In this document: positions 20,185-35,605 of the stretch, one piece after another
Layout of the letters: each line of letters opens with the position of its first letter
Position numbering within the stretch: position 1 is the first letter of the stretch
Origin: Ditylenchus dipsaci
Taxonomy: Eukaryota; Nematoda; Chromadorea; Rhabditida; Anguinidae
Length of the DNA: 64,000 nucleotides
Assembly: GCA_004194705.1 (NCBI GenBank)
Contig: SADC01001318.1
Location: 62,001 to 126,000 of the forward strand
Reading direction: 5' to 3'
The notes under the pieces: model-generated
Told to the model about the DNA's origin: nothing
Databases searched by the model: none
What the model saw: the letters and a program-made list of their open reading frames with translations, nothing else
Translations under genes and position numbers: made by a program

Positions 20185-21501
20185 CCTTAGGATTACGGTG
20201 GAGTCAACGTTGACCCCAGAGCAGTATGAAAAGCGCCATCTTTTTTTACATACACAATGCTGAGTGCTGATTTTTTCTGACTTTGTTTGTCTCTTTCGTT
20301 AGCTACATTTTGACTACATATCTGAGAATTTTGCAATTTATTTTTGTTGATGTATAAAAAAGAATAAAAATCTGAGTTTTGAAATATGACTTTTAAAAAA
20401 ATCAATTTCTTCAAAAAATGACCGAAATTCGAAAAAAAGTTGGTCAAACTTGAATTTTGGTCATTTTTTGAAGAAGAGAGAAGAAATTGATTTTTTTTCT
20501 CAAAAAGTCATATCTCAAAACTTAGATTTTTTAAAAGGATGGTACTTTCTTCTTACCGCAAAACACTTGAAAATTACCGCAAATCATTTTTTTATTACCG
20601 CAATTTGATTTTCCCGCAAAATACTTTTTTATTAGCGCAAAAATTTTCTCGTCGTTTTTAGTCAAAATTTTGCGGGAATGTGAATTTTTCAGTCAGGAAA
20701 CAACTTGGATCCCTCAGAATCCCACCCCATAATGGCCAGAAGCCCCTGAAAATTGGTTCTTTCGGGTTTACTAAAGGGGGGGGTAAACTTTTTGCGAAAA
20801 TTCGATTGAGCGGATCAGATTTCGGATCCGATCGGCTTAATCGCCCACAACTACACCCTGAACCACTTGAAACCACCATAAACCTGGAATTCTGAGCGAT
20901 TAAGCCCATCAGACCCGAAATCTGATCCGCTCAATCGATTTTTCTCGAAAAGTTTACTCCCCCTTTAGTAAACCCCGAAAAAACCAACTTTCAGGGCTTC
21001 TGGCCATTCCGGGGTGGGATTCTGAGGGATCCGAGTTATTCCGCGGTAAGAAAAAAGTATTTTGCGGTAAGAAAAAAGTATTTTGCGGTAAGAAAAAAGT
21101 ATTTTGCGGTAAGAAAAAGTATTTTGCGGTAAGAAAAAGTATTTTGCGGTAAGAAAAAAGTATTTTGCGGTAAGAAAAAAGTATTTTGCGGTAAGAAAAA
21201 AGTATTTTGCGGGAAAATCAAATTGCGGTAAGAAAAAAGTATTTTGCGGGAAAATCAAATTGCGGTAATAAAAAATGATTTGCGGTAATTTTCAAGTGTT
21301 TTGCGGTAAGAAAAAAATATTATCCTTTTTAAAACTTTTCTGTGAAATAGGTGTTGTAGCTCTTGAGCTGCGCTACAAAATAGCACTAAGTTGTTGTTGA
21401 AAGTGTTCACGTGATGCCTATTGACAACCTTCGAAAGGCGTTGGGGTCAACGCTGAACCCAACCGTATAAGATCCGAGTTTTTTTGGCCCTAGTCCTAAG
21501 G
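20185..21501. mobile_element. TTAA-flanked palindromic element
   Basis: CCTTAGGATTA at the left and TAGTCCTAAGG at the right are flanked by TTAA on both sides (20181-20184 and 21502-21505). TTAA is the piggyBac-type target. Inside are further nested arms: GTCAACGTTGACCCC / GGGGTCAACGCTGAACCC; TTGCGGTAA units; and a central pair around 20700-20790 and 20960-21035 (GGATCCCTCAGAATCCCACC and mirror). Both strands are open in several frames because of the repeats; no real ORF. Confidence 0.75.
21045..21265. repeat. tandem array of a ~20-bp TTTTGCGGTAAGAAAAAAGTA unit
   Basis: About ten head-to-tail copies of TATTTTGCGGTAAGAAAAA(A)G differ by one or two bases, mostly in the length of the A run. It lies in the right arm of the TTAA element. 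The left arm has only a few diverged inverted copies (20550-20640), so the array expanded after the element formed. Confidence 0.88.
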
Positions 21502-21628
21502 TTAAGACGGAGCCAAAGATGTTCTCCTGACTAAGAAAAAGTATGAGAAACATTTTTCGTTCAAGTTTCGTGGTAAACTGGTCATTTTGAAAAACCTGGC
21601 GAACTGATGAAATTTAGGTTCGAAAAAG

Positions 21629-21718
21629 TGGCCTCGGTGGCGCAGTAGGTTTCTGCGTCTGGGTTTTTGGCTCAAAATGGTGCAAAGGTTCGATTCCACG
21701 GGGTGGCACGCTTTTTTT
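21629..21718 (+). repeat. tRNA-like pol III unit (SINE head or tRNA relic)
   Basis: It contains TGGCGCAGTAGG (A-box-like), GGTTCGATTCC (B-box-like) about 55 bp later, and a run of seven T about 15 bp beyond, in the place of a pol III terminator. The acceptor and T stems do not pair properly, so it is not a functional tRNA. A short inverted match to GGCTCAAAATGGTGC lies at 21835-21860. Confidence 0.5.
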
Positions 21719-22227
21719 CGTCTTGTTTGACCAATTTCCAGGGATAATTGGGGTCCCTGATTTCGAATCTAACTCTAAAAAAGTCGAATAACTCTGAAAA
21801 ATTGGTCAAACAAGCCAAAATAAATAGTGCACCAACCTGCGCACCATTTTGGGCCAAAAAACACAAGTAACTACTATTTACTTTTTTACATCGAGTGTCG
21901 GTTTGACAATAAATATTCAAATTTCTGCCCATCTGCGGAACCAAGAGTATCCTTGAATTAGCTCAAAATAAAAGATATATAGATCTCACGATTGAACTTT
22001 TTCCCAGAAAATATGCCCTAGTGGTCATAGGTGATATAAACTGACTTAACAAAAAAGTATCAAAAGTTAAGCGAAGAAGTGAAAAAATTGTGTTGTTGTA
22101 AATGATCAGCCATTTCAGTGTTAAATTTTATACAGAAATTTGACATTCCAAATTTTCGTGGTCTAATGGCCCTACAAAATAGCACGGTAAAACAATTTCG
22201 CCAAACAATCAAAGCAAAAGACTACTA

Positions 22228-22641
22228 CAGTCGACTCTCGGATTAACGACCCTCCAAAAGTTCGTTCCCGCCTAGGGTCCGACACTTTTTACGTTGATTT
22301 TCGAAGGTTTTTACCAGTTCTCTTCGATTAGCAATCGCAAGGTTTGAGATTTTGCCGGTCGTTTTTGAAAATGACAATAGTTTTGCCAAAAAGACCCGCG
22401 CCTCTCGAATTAACAACTCTATTTTTCGAAAATAGAGGGTCGTTAATTCGAGAGGCGCGGGTCTTTTCGGCAAAACTATTGTCATTTTCAAAAACGACCG
22501 GCAAAATCTCAAACCTTGCGATATTTCGGACTAGACTAACCGAAGAAAACTGGTAAAAACCTTCAAAAATCAACGTAAAAAAGTGTCGCACCCTAGGCGG
22601 GAACGAACTTTTTGGAGGGTCGTTAATCCGAGAGTCAACTG
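22228..22641. mobile_element. pogo-like MITE, fully palindromic
   Basis: CAGTCGACTCTCGGATTAAC at the left and GTTAATCCGAGAGTCAACTG at the right; TA precedes the left end. The arms stay complementary to a loop near 22435: GTTCGTTCCCGCCTAGGGTC, GATTTTGCCGGTCGTTTTTG and AAAAGACCCGCGCCTCTCG each have their mirror. Subterminal sequence is shared with 2377-2621 and 32144-32569. Confidence 0.88.
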
Positions 22642-22644
22642 CAA

Positions 22645-23740
22645 TTGAAAAACTTATTGCTACTCCTGGCAGAATTTTTAAAAAGATCAAATATATTTAG
22701 CTTTCAAAAATTTCATTATTGTCAAACATAAATTTTTCTGCAGAAGAAATGTTTATTCTTTAACAAAAATGAACGAGGCAAACTTAAATTTCATACTACA
22801 AAGTTAAAAATCTTAAAAAAAACTTTTGAGCCAAAATTTTTCTTAAAATATCTGCACTCCAATTTTTGTTGAAAAATATACAACGTTTCTCACGCATGAG
22901 CCACTTCTAATACTTTTTGCATTTTAATTACTAAAAATACTTATTTATATTCCTCGAGATTATTTTGTTAGAATTTAACGAGTAAATTTGTATTAGCTAA
23001 CATAGTTCTTTAATCATTAAAGGGAACAGGCAATTTGTAGGACAGGAATTTATTTGAAGCGTGGTGTAGCTCATAAATCTTAGTGGTTGTTTGACAGTTG
23101 ATTTAAAAGGTTTGACTACAAATTTAAACTAAATTAGGATTTTTCAATAAATAAAAAAGTTTTTGATAAAAATACTTCGATCTGTTAAATATTCAAAGAA
23201 ATTTATTAGATAATTTTAACCCTAAAAAGGCCAAGTTGACCACAATAAATTCCTCTCCTTTCTAGCGCTGAACATCTTGTTTGAAAAGTAATAAATACTT
23301 GTTATAGTTACAAACAACTTACTCAAATAATCCTGGAACAAAAAAGCAAAAAATTACGATTTTAAGTATTAGAAAGTTAATTTAATGCTGTGGGTGCCTC
23401 AAAATTCTCTTTCTTTGCACCAAATCTATAAAAAAGACTTGTTTCTTATTTATTGCATTCAGCTTCCAGAGGGTGTATTTGTACTGTTAGCACAGAAAGT
23501 ATACAAATCCCATTGAAAAATTTGTCAAAATAGATACTCAGTGAAAGAAGCTGAGAACTTTTATTTGGTGTTTTATTAATCATCCATCTAATACAGCCTT
23601 GTTCTCTGTTATATTTTCGAAAGAACTATAGTTCACTATCTCCCAATGCGAAAATTCAACTTTTGTTCACAACGTTTGTTAAAAAAATATTTGTTATTCT
23701 TTTCGACCAACAAGTTGCTCTTTTTATGCCCCGAAATTCT
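22645..23740. other. intergenic, no gene seen
   Basis: AT-rich sequence without a credible ORF or recognisable repeat boundary on either strand. Confidence 0.5.
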
Positions 23741-24200
23741 CTTTCCCTGCACCGAATCCGGGTCGGATGAAATGAAAAACTCCCGGCTTTCATTGTAAAT
23801 CTCCCGGCTTTTTTGGAAAACTCGCGGTTTTTGAGAAATCTACCGGTTTTTTTGTAAATCATCCGGCTTTTGTAAGATATGCACCGTGAATAACGTTTAT
23901 AAGGCACAGAATGAAGTAAATAGACAAGTATTCTTTATTTCGAAGCAACACAACACTAATTTCTTACTCTCAACCAAGGCCACTTGTCAACCTTCTCCTT
24001 GTACGATAACTCTTGAGATCTTGCCAGTCGAGAGCTGCGACGGGATAGAGAATCTCCCGTCGGCTTTTCCGCGAGTCATCTTGTTTGTGTAGCATAAAGC
24101 GGTAAAAGCCGCTAGATTTTCAAAAAAGCCAGGAGATTTACAACAAAAACCGGGAATTTACAATAAAAGACGGGAGATTCTCTATCCATACATTCGGGTC
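23741..24200. repeat. inverted CTCCCGGCTTTT repeat element
   Basis: Left arm: several spaced copies of (CTCCCGGCTTTNNTTGTAAAT)-like units between 23780 and 23880. Right arm: their inverse (AAAGCCAGGAGATTTACAA, AAAACCGGGAATTTACAA, AAAGACGGGAGATTCTC) between 24120 and 24185. The centre is a non-repeated 230 bp. The outermost pair is CATTCGGGTC-like versus GAATCCGGGTCGG, but the boundaries are not certain. Probably non-autonomous. Confidence 0.55.
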
Positions 24201-24863
24201 TTGAAGTATTGGGGTCACAAGCAAAAAAAATTCAAAAAATACGGAAAATAAAAGACGCAATTAATAGAGGATCGGAAAGTAAATAAATTTTTTTCGAAAG
24301 TTAGTCTTTGTAGCTCTGCTCATCCTCCTTCTCATCCTCTTATGGTATATAAAACTTTCCTGGAGTTCAAGAGCTACAAAGTCCATCTTACAGAATCATT
24401 TCTCAAAATGGAGTGTTGAGATATGGCTTTTCGAAAAAGATCAATTTCTTTACTTTAAGAAATTATTATGAAAGTCGGTGAAAAACTTTTAAGACACCCG
24501 TTATTTCAACCTACGAAAATCAATTTTTTATGTGAGGAAAAAGCCAACAAATTTTTTTACTTTTTTTAAAGTTCACACACAAACTGCTAAAAATATATTC
24601 GAACATAATTTACATATAATATGGACACGAGCTCTCAAGTAAACAGGTTTTTTATTTTGATTGATCTGATGAGTCCTAAAACTAAATTGAATTTTTTCTA
24701 ATTGTGTCTGTACCAAAACAAAAATGACAAATAGTTTTTATTAAGCACTATACTAATTAGTAAATAAACGTCTACATAGGCTTGCAATTTTTTTATAAAT
24801 CTATAAATATAAGAGTAACTTTAAAAAGTTTATCTAATCTAAAAACGTCGACTTTTTCACTTC

Positions 24864-29339
<4,476 letters not shown>

Positions 29340-29380
29340 CTTGTTCTTGAACACAAAGCGTAGAAAGTGGGCTATAGTTT

Positions 29381-29390
29381 CTAAAAAAAT
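29381..29390 (-). promoter_or_regulatory. candidate 3' splice / spliced-leader acceptor upstream of PGK
   Basis: Minus-strand ATTTTTTTAG lies 41 bp before the PGK start codon with no coding exon recognised upstream. It could be a trans-splice site or the acceptor of a 5' UTR intron. Confidence 0.4.
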
Positions 29391-29432
29391 AAAATATATT
29401 TAGACAAATCATTCCTTTAGAAAAATCGTTGT

Positions 29433-29678
29433 ACCGTATATTCTCGATTAGAAGGCCCCTCACTAATAGAAGGCCCCCTTGAGGACCTATATATCAGCCT
29501 AGAAAAAGAAATTCGCAAATCTGTTTTTCGCGTTTTCTTAGTTAGCACGAGCTTACCTGATTCCACTTTTAAAATTTTGGTTGAGCACGCAAAAATCTCA
29601 AAATCGACCCAAATTTTTTCCGACTTTTTTAGGGTTGAAAAATAGAAGGCCCGGGCCTTCTAATAGAGAATATACGGT
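29433..29678. mobile_element. ACCGTATT-family MITE
   Basis: ACCGTATATTCTCGATTAGA and TCTAATAGAGAATATACGGT, with the inner cassette AGAAGGCCC mirrored by GGGCCTTCT. The family core is present in the middle (GATTCCACTTTTAAAATTTT, GGTTGAGCACGCAAAAATCT). It sits about 50 bp upstream of the putative PGK acceptor and may overlap PGK promoter sequence. Confidence 0.82.
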
Positions 29679-29843
29679 AAATGAAATGAAAGCAAAAGGA
29701 ACCATACGCTGTTTGGTCAAAAATCGATTTTTGAGTAGTTTAAAAAGGCGGTCTTTTAACAAATGAAAAGTTGTTCTGCCAAAGCAAAAAAACAAACATT
29801 GTTAAAAAATCAAATTGACTTTTATTGTTTCTCAACAGGAATA

Positions 29844-29994
29844 CAGTCAAACCTTAATAAAACGGCCTTCTAGGATTGCCCATAGAGAACAGCTAAATTG
29901 CAGAGCCATTAAATCGGGGTCTAGCTACGTATATTTTGTATACTCTAGCTAAAAAAAAGAATCGGAAGTTAACCATTGAATCGAGGTTGGACTG
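29844..29994. mobile_element. pogo-like MITE, TA-flanked
   Basis: CAGTCAAACCTTAATAAAACGG at the left and GAATCGAGGTTGGACTG at the right, TA on both sides. The inner parts have diverged more than in other copies. 151 bp, non-coding. Confidence 0.65.
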
Positions 29995-29999
29995 TAGTT

Positions 30000-30850
30000 G
30001 AAATAAGTTATTTTACAAAAATGTACCCTTTTACGGGTCGACTTGTTCTGAATTTTTTTTCAATTTTGTGACATTTAGCAAGATTTATTTTAACTTAGTG
30101 TAAAGATTCAGGCAGCTATTTTAAAAAGTTATCGGGCCATTTTGTCTAAAAACTTGTGTTAGATTTGCCAATTAATTGCGGATGTTGCGAAAATCTTTTA
30201 CTTCCTGCAGCTCTGGGTAAGAAATTGTTTCAACTTTCCAAATGCTTTGTACATTTTTTCAGACTTTTTTCTTTTGATTTTATTAATGTTTCTTTGGCTA
30301 AGTCTAGTGAATTTTTATGCAGTTTTTCACCTTTGAATTTTTTTTTCTTAAATTTCACAAGATAAAAAGGCTAGGCCAGAAAAGATAGATACGGAAAAAT
30401 TGTCGATCTCTGTTTATGACTAGTTCCTACACTTAACAATTTAAACCAGAAAAACACACTTAAAAATTTGTTTGTTTGTTTGCAAAACTATTTTAACGTC
30501 TGAAAGTTTCGAGATCTCTACCGACTAAAATAGCCTTTTTAACAGCATAACTCATAAGCAAGCAAACATTTTCAAATGTGCACAAATATTAAAGATTTTG
30601 AAATTAGCTCAAGCTAAAAAAAGACTCTTAAATTTTTATTAACGAGTCGAAAAAGCATAGAACGAAGACACATAAGCACAGTGGGAAAAAGTTAAACCAC
30701 TCAGAACTTTCCAGACTATTTTTTGACTAACTGGCATGATAGTTAGTAAAAAAACTTATCAAAATGCCAATCTGTTCAGTAAATATGATTTTCTTTTAAA
30801 ATTGATTATTTAGATTTTCTTAAAAAAACAATTATTAGTGATAAACAGGC
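30000..30850. other. intergenic, no gene seen
   Basis: AT-rich spacer between the pogo-like MITE and the 3' end of the PLA2-like gene. A 69-codon plus-strand frame at 30156-30365 has T-rich low-complexity composition and no acceptor/donor context, so I do not call it. Confidence 0.5.
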
Positions 30851-30855
30851 AAGAT

Positions 30856-33704
30856 TCAACCATATTTGTGCTTGTACAAATCTCCAAACAGTCGTACAGC
30901 CTCTGCATGCGTAGAGTATAGCTGGTTGGAGCAGATTGGATCATTTACATAAGAGTTTCGTATACAAATGCCAAACTGGTAGTCGCATTGGTAAAGCATG
31001 TACAGAAAGCCTTGGTAAAAAGAATAACCTGAACACACTAATGATATAGTTTGAAAGTAGCAATCGAATCTTGAAATTTTGTAAAGTTGTCCTTATAATT
31101 GTCCGAAATTTCCGACAGTTGTTTATAGATTTCGTTCTACAAAATAATACTTAATGTAATCTAAAGACCCTTTTTAGAAGTCGAAAATTTCTCCGACAAC
31201 TAGCATATTCGGGCTGTAAGAAGTATGCTTTTCGAGTTTTCTTTATTGTAAATATTCGATTATATTCTTTGCTGTCCAGAGGGTTGTTCGAAGTAGCTAA
31301 ATGTATTAGAGCATTTAGACCAAAGTCAAGCACAAAATCAAAAAGTAGAAATCAGGCAATTGAACTACTAGCGGCACAGCTACTTGTTCTCAAAGACGTA
31401 GGCACTTGCTTAAAAAGTGGAACAAACGCCGCTAGCTGCCGGTATGCATCTTTTTTCTCTGCAAGATGGTCATGATTTTTCACGATGTGCTGATCGCTAT
31501 TAACATCAAACGAGAATGTCTAATAATGCAATTTTCTAATAATGCAATTTTCAACTTCTGTTATAGAAAGTAATACCTCATTGGAAAGCTTATTGATTGC
31601 GCTATATACCGTATTTTTCCTAATTGCCGCACATGTGCGCTTATTTTTCAATCCCCAAAAATCGGAAAATTTGGAATTCGATCTCGAGATTTTCGGGTGC
31701 TCAACCAAGATCTAAAAAGTGCAATCGGTAGAGCTCGTGGGAGTTAAGAAAACGCATCAAACAGCTTAGCGAAATATTTACTCTGCTTCGAGATATAAGT
31801 CCTCAAGTTAGGGGTGTGCGGTAATTAGAGACTGTGCGGCAATTAGGAAAAATACGGTATGTATGATATATATATGAAGTTGTGAATTTTTTTTAAATAT
31901 GATCAGCTTTGATTCACAGCTAAAATTAGTATCGCTAGTAGTTAGTAAATCGCTCATTTTCGCTGGAAGTGTGTTTATCTAACTGCTGAGGAAGTGTAAG
32001 TCAAAAGCGTTTGTGCATCATATCAGCCTTCGTTTGTGCTACCTTTCTGCATTGAAGGATCAAGGTTCACCCTGGCAAACAGCGAAAAAATAAGATTCTC
32101 AAAGGAAACGTGAATTTTACACCGTTATTTAAATGCCTTTATACAGTCAAACCTCTCTACTATGGCACCCCAAAAGTTCGTTCCCGCCTTGGGTCCGACA
32201 CTTTTTTTACCTCGATTTTTGAAAGCTTTTGCCATTTCTGTTTTGACAGTCTGGTCCCAAATATCGTAAGGATTCCGATTTTGCCGATCGTTTTTCAGAA
32301 TTATAAAGAAAATTCTTCTAAAAAAGCAAAAACTCAGTTTAAAAACAGAAATTTTTGAATTTTCCTGTTTTTAAACTGAGTTTCTGCTTTTTTAGAAGAA
32401 CTTTTTTTATAATTCTGAAAAACGATCGGCAAAATCGGAATCCTTGCAATATTTGGGACCAGACTGTCAAAAGAGCATTTATGAAAAACTTCAAAAATCG
32501 TGTTAAAAAAAGTGTCGGACCCAAGGCGGGAACGAACTTTTGGGGTGCCATAGTAGAGAGGTTTGACTGTAATTTTTTATTTTGTGTCGAAAAAGAAAAT
32601 GTGGGTATACATACAGAAAGAGCGTGAAAAACTGATACATAAAGGTGAATATTAAAAGAGGTCATTGTTTTGCAGCTTGTTGAGAAAAGACACAAAACTC
32701 ATTGTGTTGCAGAAGGGTTATAGCCAGGGCTCTCAGATTTTTTTAACGGAAAAAGACAATTAAGTAAAAAATACATTTTGACCATTTTCGAAGAAAAAAG
32801 GTCATTTTATTAAGTGCTTAGTACCATTTTGAAGTGAAAATTTTTTTTGACTGAAAATCTCAAAAATAAAAAAGAATTAGGGTCTCAAAAAAGGACAAAT
32901 CTTTTTAAAAATGACGTCTGGGAGTTCTGGTTATAGAAAATTCTTAGAAAATTGTTTGAAAATTCAAACAACTTTAGAACAAAAAGTCGCCTGTGTTCAT
33001 TTAAACGTGTGAACTTTTGCTAGCAACGTCAATTTGAAGTAACAAGTTTTGAAAAAGTTGAATACCGGTCAGTTCAGTAAATTTCAATGTGTTAGCACCG
33101 AATCGGCCTCCGGCACTGGTATGATGGTGGTACCATAGTATGATGGTGGTACCCAGTTGGTGGTAACCAGGTGGTGGTACCTTGGTGAAGGTAAGCAGTA
33201 AATAATACACAGATAGGGGACCCAGATAATGGTACCTATATAAGGGTACCCAGTTGGTAGAACCCTGATAGATCTGCCTAGGTGGAGCTACCCAAGTGGC
33301 AGATCCCAGGTGATGTTACTCAGTTGTCACTTTCGATTGATTTGCGTCTAACACTGGTACCGCACCTGGTGCTGTTACAGTACCCCGACAAACATTCCAA
33401 AAAGCAGAAATGTCCTATTATCGAGTATTTGACTTTTGAGACTAGTTTTGATTTAAAAGTTGCGCATACATTGATCATGGTTGTAGCAACACCAGTTCAC
33501 TAAATATTGTTTGAATTTTTTGAATAGATATTTTAAACACTTACATGGATCTTTAGGACAAATTCCAACGGCCAGCAAGGATAGAGCTTTAGTTGCATCG
33601 TCTACTCCACAATACCACTCTTGGCGGTTTTGACTAATTGAATTATGTACTAAACTTAAAATAACAAAGCAAAAAGTATGAATGGAAATAAATTTTAGGC
33701 ACAT
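30856..33704 (-). CDS. small secreted phospholipase A2-like protein
   Basis: Predicted secreted Cys-rich protein with the His-Asp pair of secretory PLA2 enzymes, which hydrolyse the sn-2 ester of phospholipids. Exons (minus order): 33704-33545, 33499-33470 (30 bp) and 31037-30856. The chosen ATG at 33704 starts a signal peptide (MCLKFISIHTFCFVILSL); an upstream in-frame ATG at 33743 is possible. The mature part has WYCGVDD, GICPKDP, then NWCCYNHDQ across the tiny exon, resembling the PLA2 active-site signature CCxxHDxC, and then CDYQFGICIRN, CSNQLYS and HAEAVRLFGDLYKHKYG at the end. Phases match across all three exons. Nematodes have many short diverged PLA2-like genes of this shape. The calcium loop YGxxCGxGG is not clear, so catalysis is unproven. 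The 2.4 kb second intron holds two MITEs and a minisatellite is in the same intron; a further exon there cannot be excluded. Confidence 0.66.
31151..31520 (-). other. possible additional minus-strand coding sequence
   Basis: Within the large PLA2-like intron, minus-strand frames read DHLAEKKDAYRQLAAFVPLF (about 31470-31400) after an ATTAG acceptor, then, after a stop and frame change, LDFGLNALIHLATSNNPLDS (31333-31270). Composition is protein-like, but no consistent splice model joins them to each other or to the PLA2-like exons. The plus strand is also open. They could belong to an unrecognised exon or a decayed gene. Confidence 0.25.
31608..31858. mobile_element. ACCGTATT-family MITE
   Basis: The 26-bp termini are identical in inverted form: ACCGTATTTTTCCTAATTGC then CGCAC at each end. 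The core includes TTCGATCTCGAGATTTTCGG, GTGCAATCGGTAGAGCTCGT and GGGAGTTAAGAAAACGC. It is inside the PLA2-like intron. Confidence 0.88.
32144..32569. mobile_element. pogo-like MITE, palindromic, TA-flanked
   Basis: Ends CAGTCAAACCTCTCTACTAT and ATAGTAGAGAGGTTTGACTG are exact mirrors with TA outside. The next 100 bp (AAAAGTTCGTTCCCGCCTTG, GGGTCCGACAC, GACAGTCTGGTCCCAAATAT, TTTTGCCGATCGTTTTTCAG) are mirrored in the right arm around a loop near 32350. Non-coding. Confidence 0.9.
33110..33330. repeat. GGTGGTACC-type minisatellite
   Basis: Irregular tandem units built on GGTACC and CAG(T/G)TGGTGGTA: ATGATGGTGGTACC, CCAGTTGGTGGTAACC, AGGTGGTGGTACC, GGGTACCCAGTTGGTAG and relatives. Unit length about 15-25 bp. 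It lies in the PLA2-like gene's second intron near its 5' end. Many units contain a KpnI-type GGTACC palindrome. Confidence 0.65.
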
Positions 33705-33923
33705 GAAAAAGAGTGTTTTTACACACAAAAAATAAAAGTCCAAAATTTAGTCAACAAAAAAGGATTAGCACCCCAGTTGAAATTGTATTTTGTACACTCT
33801 CTTACATTAACTGCTTTTTTGAAGTTTAAAACAAATTTAAAAAAGGAAGAAAAAATTAAATTTTTTTTTTAACAACATGGAGATTATGCCTGGTCACAAT
33901 CATTTTTAGAATTATTAGAAAAT

Positions 33924-34459
33924 TTGGCGCTACCGGAGTATACCGGTAAACGAAATTTTTTTAAAGTGCTTCCAAACACCCTATATCGACCTAAAATGGC
34001 CTCATAAGTTCAAAAAAGACATTATTTTTGAGTTCTGGTTTAAAAAATGAGTGTTGGGACAACCCAAAAGTACCAATTTCGACCATTTTTAAATGGATTT
34101 AGGTCTGTATTAGGGTAGAAATGGATCCAAAAGGGGCCAATTTTGAACAAAAAGGAAGATATTGAACATAGTTTTGAATAATGGGACCTACCGCATAAGT
34201 AAACTTTGGTATGCATGCTTTTTCATGCATCCAGAGTCACTTTCGAGTGATCTTTTTTTGCCCAAGTCCAGTGACCAAAACATGCCAAAACAGGCAAATG
34301 TTCGAAATTTAAAAATGCCCAAAACTCAATTTTTTTTATTGACCAGAACTCAAAAATAATGTCTTTTCTGAACTTCTGAGGTGATTTTAGGTCGATAAAG
34401 GGTGTTTAGAAACACTTTAAAAAAATTTATTTAAGGGGGGGGGAATACTCTGGTAGGGT
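33924..34459. mobile_element. poly-G family inverted-repeat element
   Basis: Left GGCGCTACCGGAGTAT and right ATACTCTGGTAGGGTCAA are inverted, with a run of G just inside the right end. A reverse copy of the tail of the dispersed hairpin element (GGACCTACCGCATAAGTAAA, TATGCATGCTTTTTCATGCA, CACTTTCGAGTGAT) sits at 34180-34255. Non-coding. Confidence 0.6.
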
Positions 34460-35349
34460 CAATTTTTGTTGGCTTTCAGAGCTGGGGAGCCAGATTCATA
34501 TGGAACCTGGTTACGCTCTACAAAAATACGCGCATAATTTTTTTTATCGAAATTATCCCAGGTCACATTTAGGGTCCCTCCCTTGTGAGAAAAAATAGTT
34601 TTTTTTAATCCTTGAACCTGACCGTACTTAATTTTTGCACAAATATAACTTTAGTTTTAGTTAATCAGCAAAAAAACTCGTGCATTCTTCATTCTCCTTC
34701 GGGCTATTAATGGTTGCACACTGTTTTTTGGACTCATAACAGATGAGTTTGGAGCAAGTGCAACATAAATAATACTGCACCAAAAAAGGGGTGAAAAGTA
34801 GAGTTATAATTAATTACAGACGAGTGCGAGAATCACATTAGAGAGCAGCAAATTGATTGAAATTAAAAGGAACAACTTCACTCAAAATTCTTCGTTTCAA
34901 TTTTAATTGACCTTGGACATTGTAGAGGAGGTGCAAGATCAAATCCAACGGCTATTTTGTATTGATTCTCGAAAATCAAATATTTCCTTTTAAATTTATT
35001 TTGCAGAGTATTCGATGCTACAAAACCAAGGGTCCTGCGTTAAAGCCAACTTCTAGTTAGAAAAGAGTTTAAGACAATCTTTTCGAAAAAAATTAATTAT
35101 ATTTGATAAAAGTTTAAAAAATCCAAAGTTTTGATTTCCTTTCTAAGAGACTATCCTGTGCCTCAGGCCACGTAACTTTTTAACCATTGTTAATACCAGA
35201 AGCAGACATTTTGATCATTGAATGCCTTTTTTCAAAAAAAACCTTCGTCTAGCTTTCGATGTTTTTAACACTTAATGAGTTATTGAGTTATTATAGACTT
35301 TTCTGCAAATTAATAAAAAGTATCGGGTTGAAAACTGTTGTTTTAATCT
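34460..35349. other. intergenic, no gene seen
   Basis: AT-rich sequence with no credible exon on either strand and no clear repeat ends. Confidence 0.5.
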
Positions 35350-35605
35350 ACCGTATTTTCTCTAATAGAAGCCCCGTCTTTAATAGAAGCCTCCCCCTCT
35401 CAACTTTGAGGGTCTGTATCTCAGAGCATAGCCAATGTTTTGCAAAGCTGCTGATTGCATTTTATTAACTCCCACGAGCTCTACTGATTCCGCTTTTTGC
35501 ATCTTTGTTGAGTACCAGAAAATCTCGAGATCGACCTAAAATTTTCCTGAATTCTGGGTGATCGAAAAATAGAAGCTCCGGGGCTTCTATTAGAGAAAAT
35601 ACGGT
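35350..35605. mobile_element. ACCGTATT-family MITE
   Basis: ACCGTATTTTCTCTAATAGA and its mirror, with the cassette AGAAGCCCCG / CGGGGCTTCT. Core in the minus orientation: ATCTCGAGATTTTCTGGTAC, GCGGAATCAGTAGAGCTCGT and GGGAGTTAATAAAATGC. Confidence 0.88.

Noticed and set aside
20965..21258. 97-codon minus-strand frame of repeated YRKILFS / FLPQNTF
   Set aside because: It is the translation of the TTTTGCGGTAAGAAAAAAGTA tandem array and is open in several frames for that reason.
21629..21718. Functional tRNA
   Set aside because: A- and B-box-like motifs and a T run are present, but the acceptor and T stems do not pair, so I call it a tRNA-like relic.
22243..22690. Several 70-120-codon frames on both strands
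   Set aside because: They are mirror translations of a pogo-like palindrome.
32339..32695. 118-codon minus and 90-codon plus frames
   Set aside because: They lie on a palindromic MITE; the same peptides recur from both arms.
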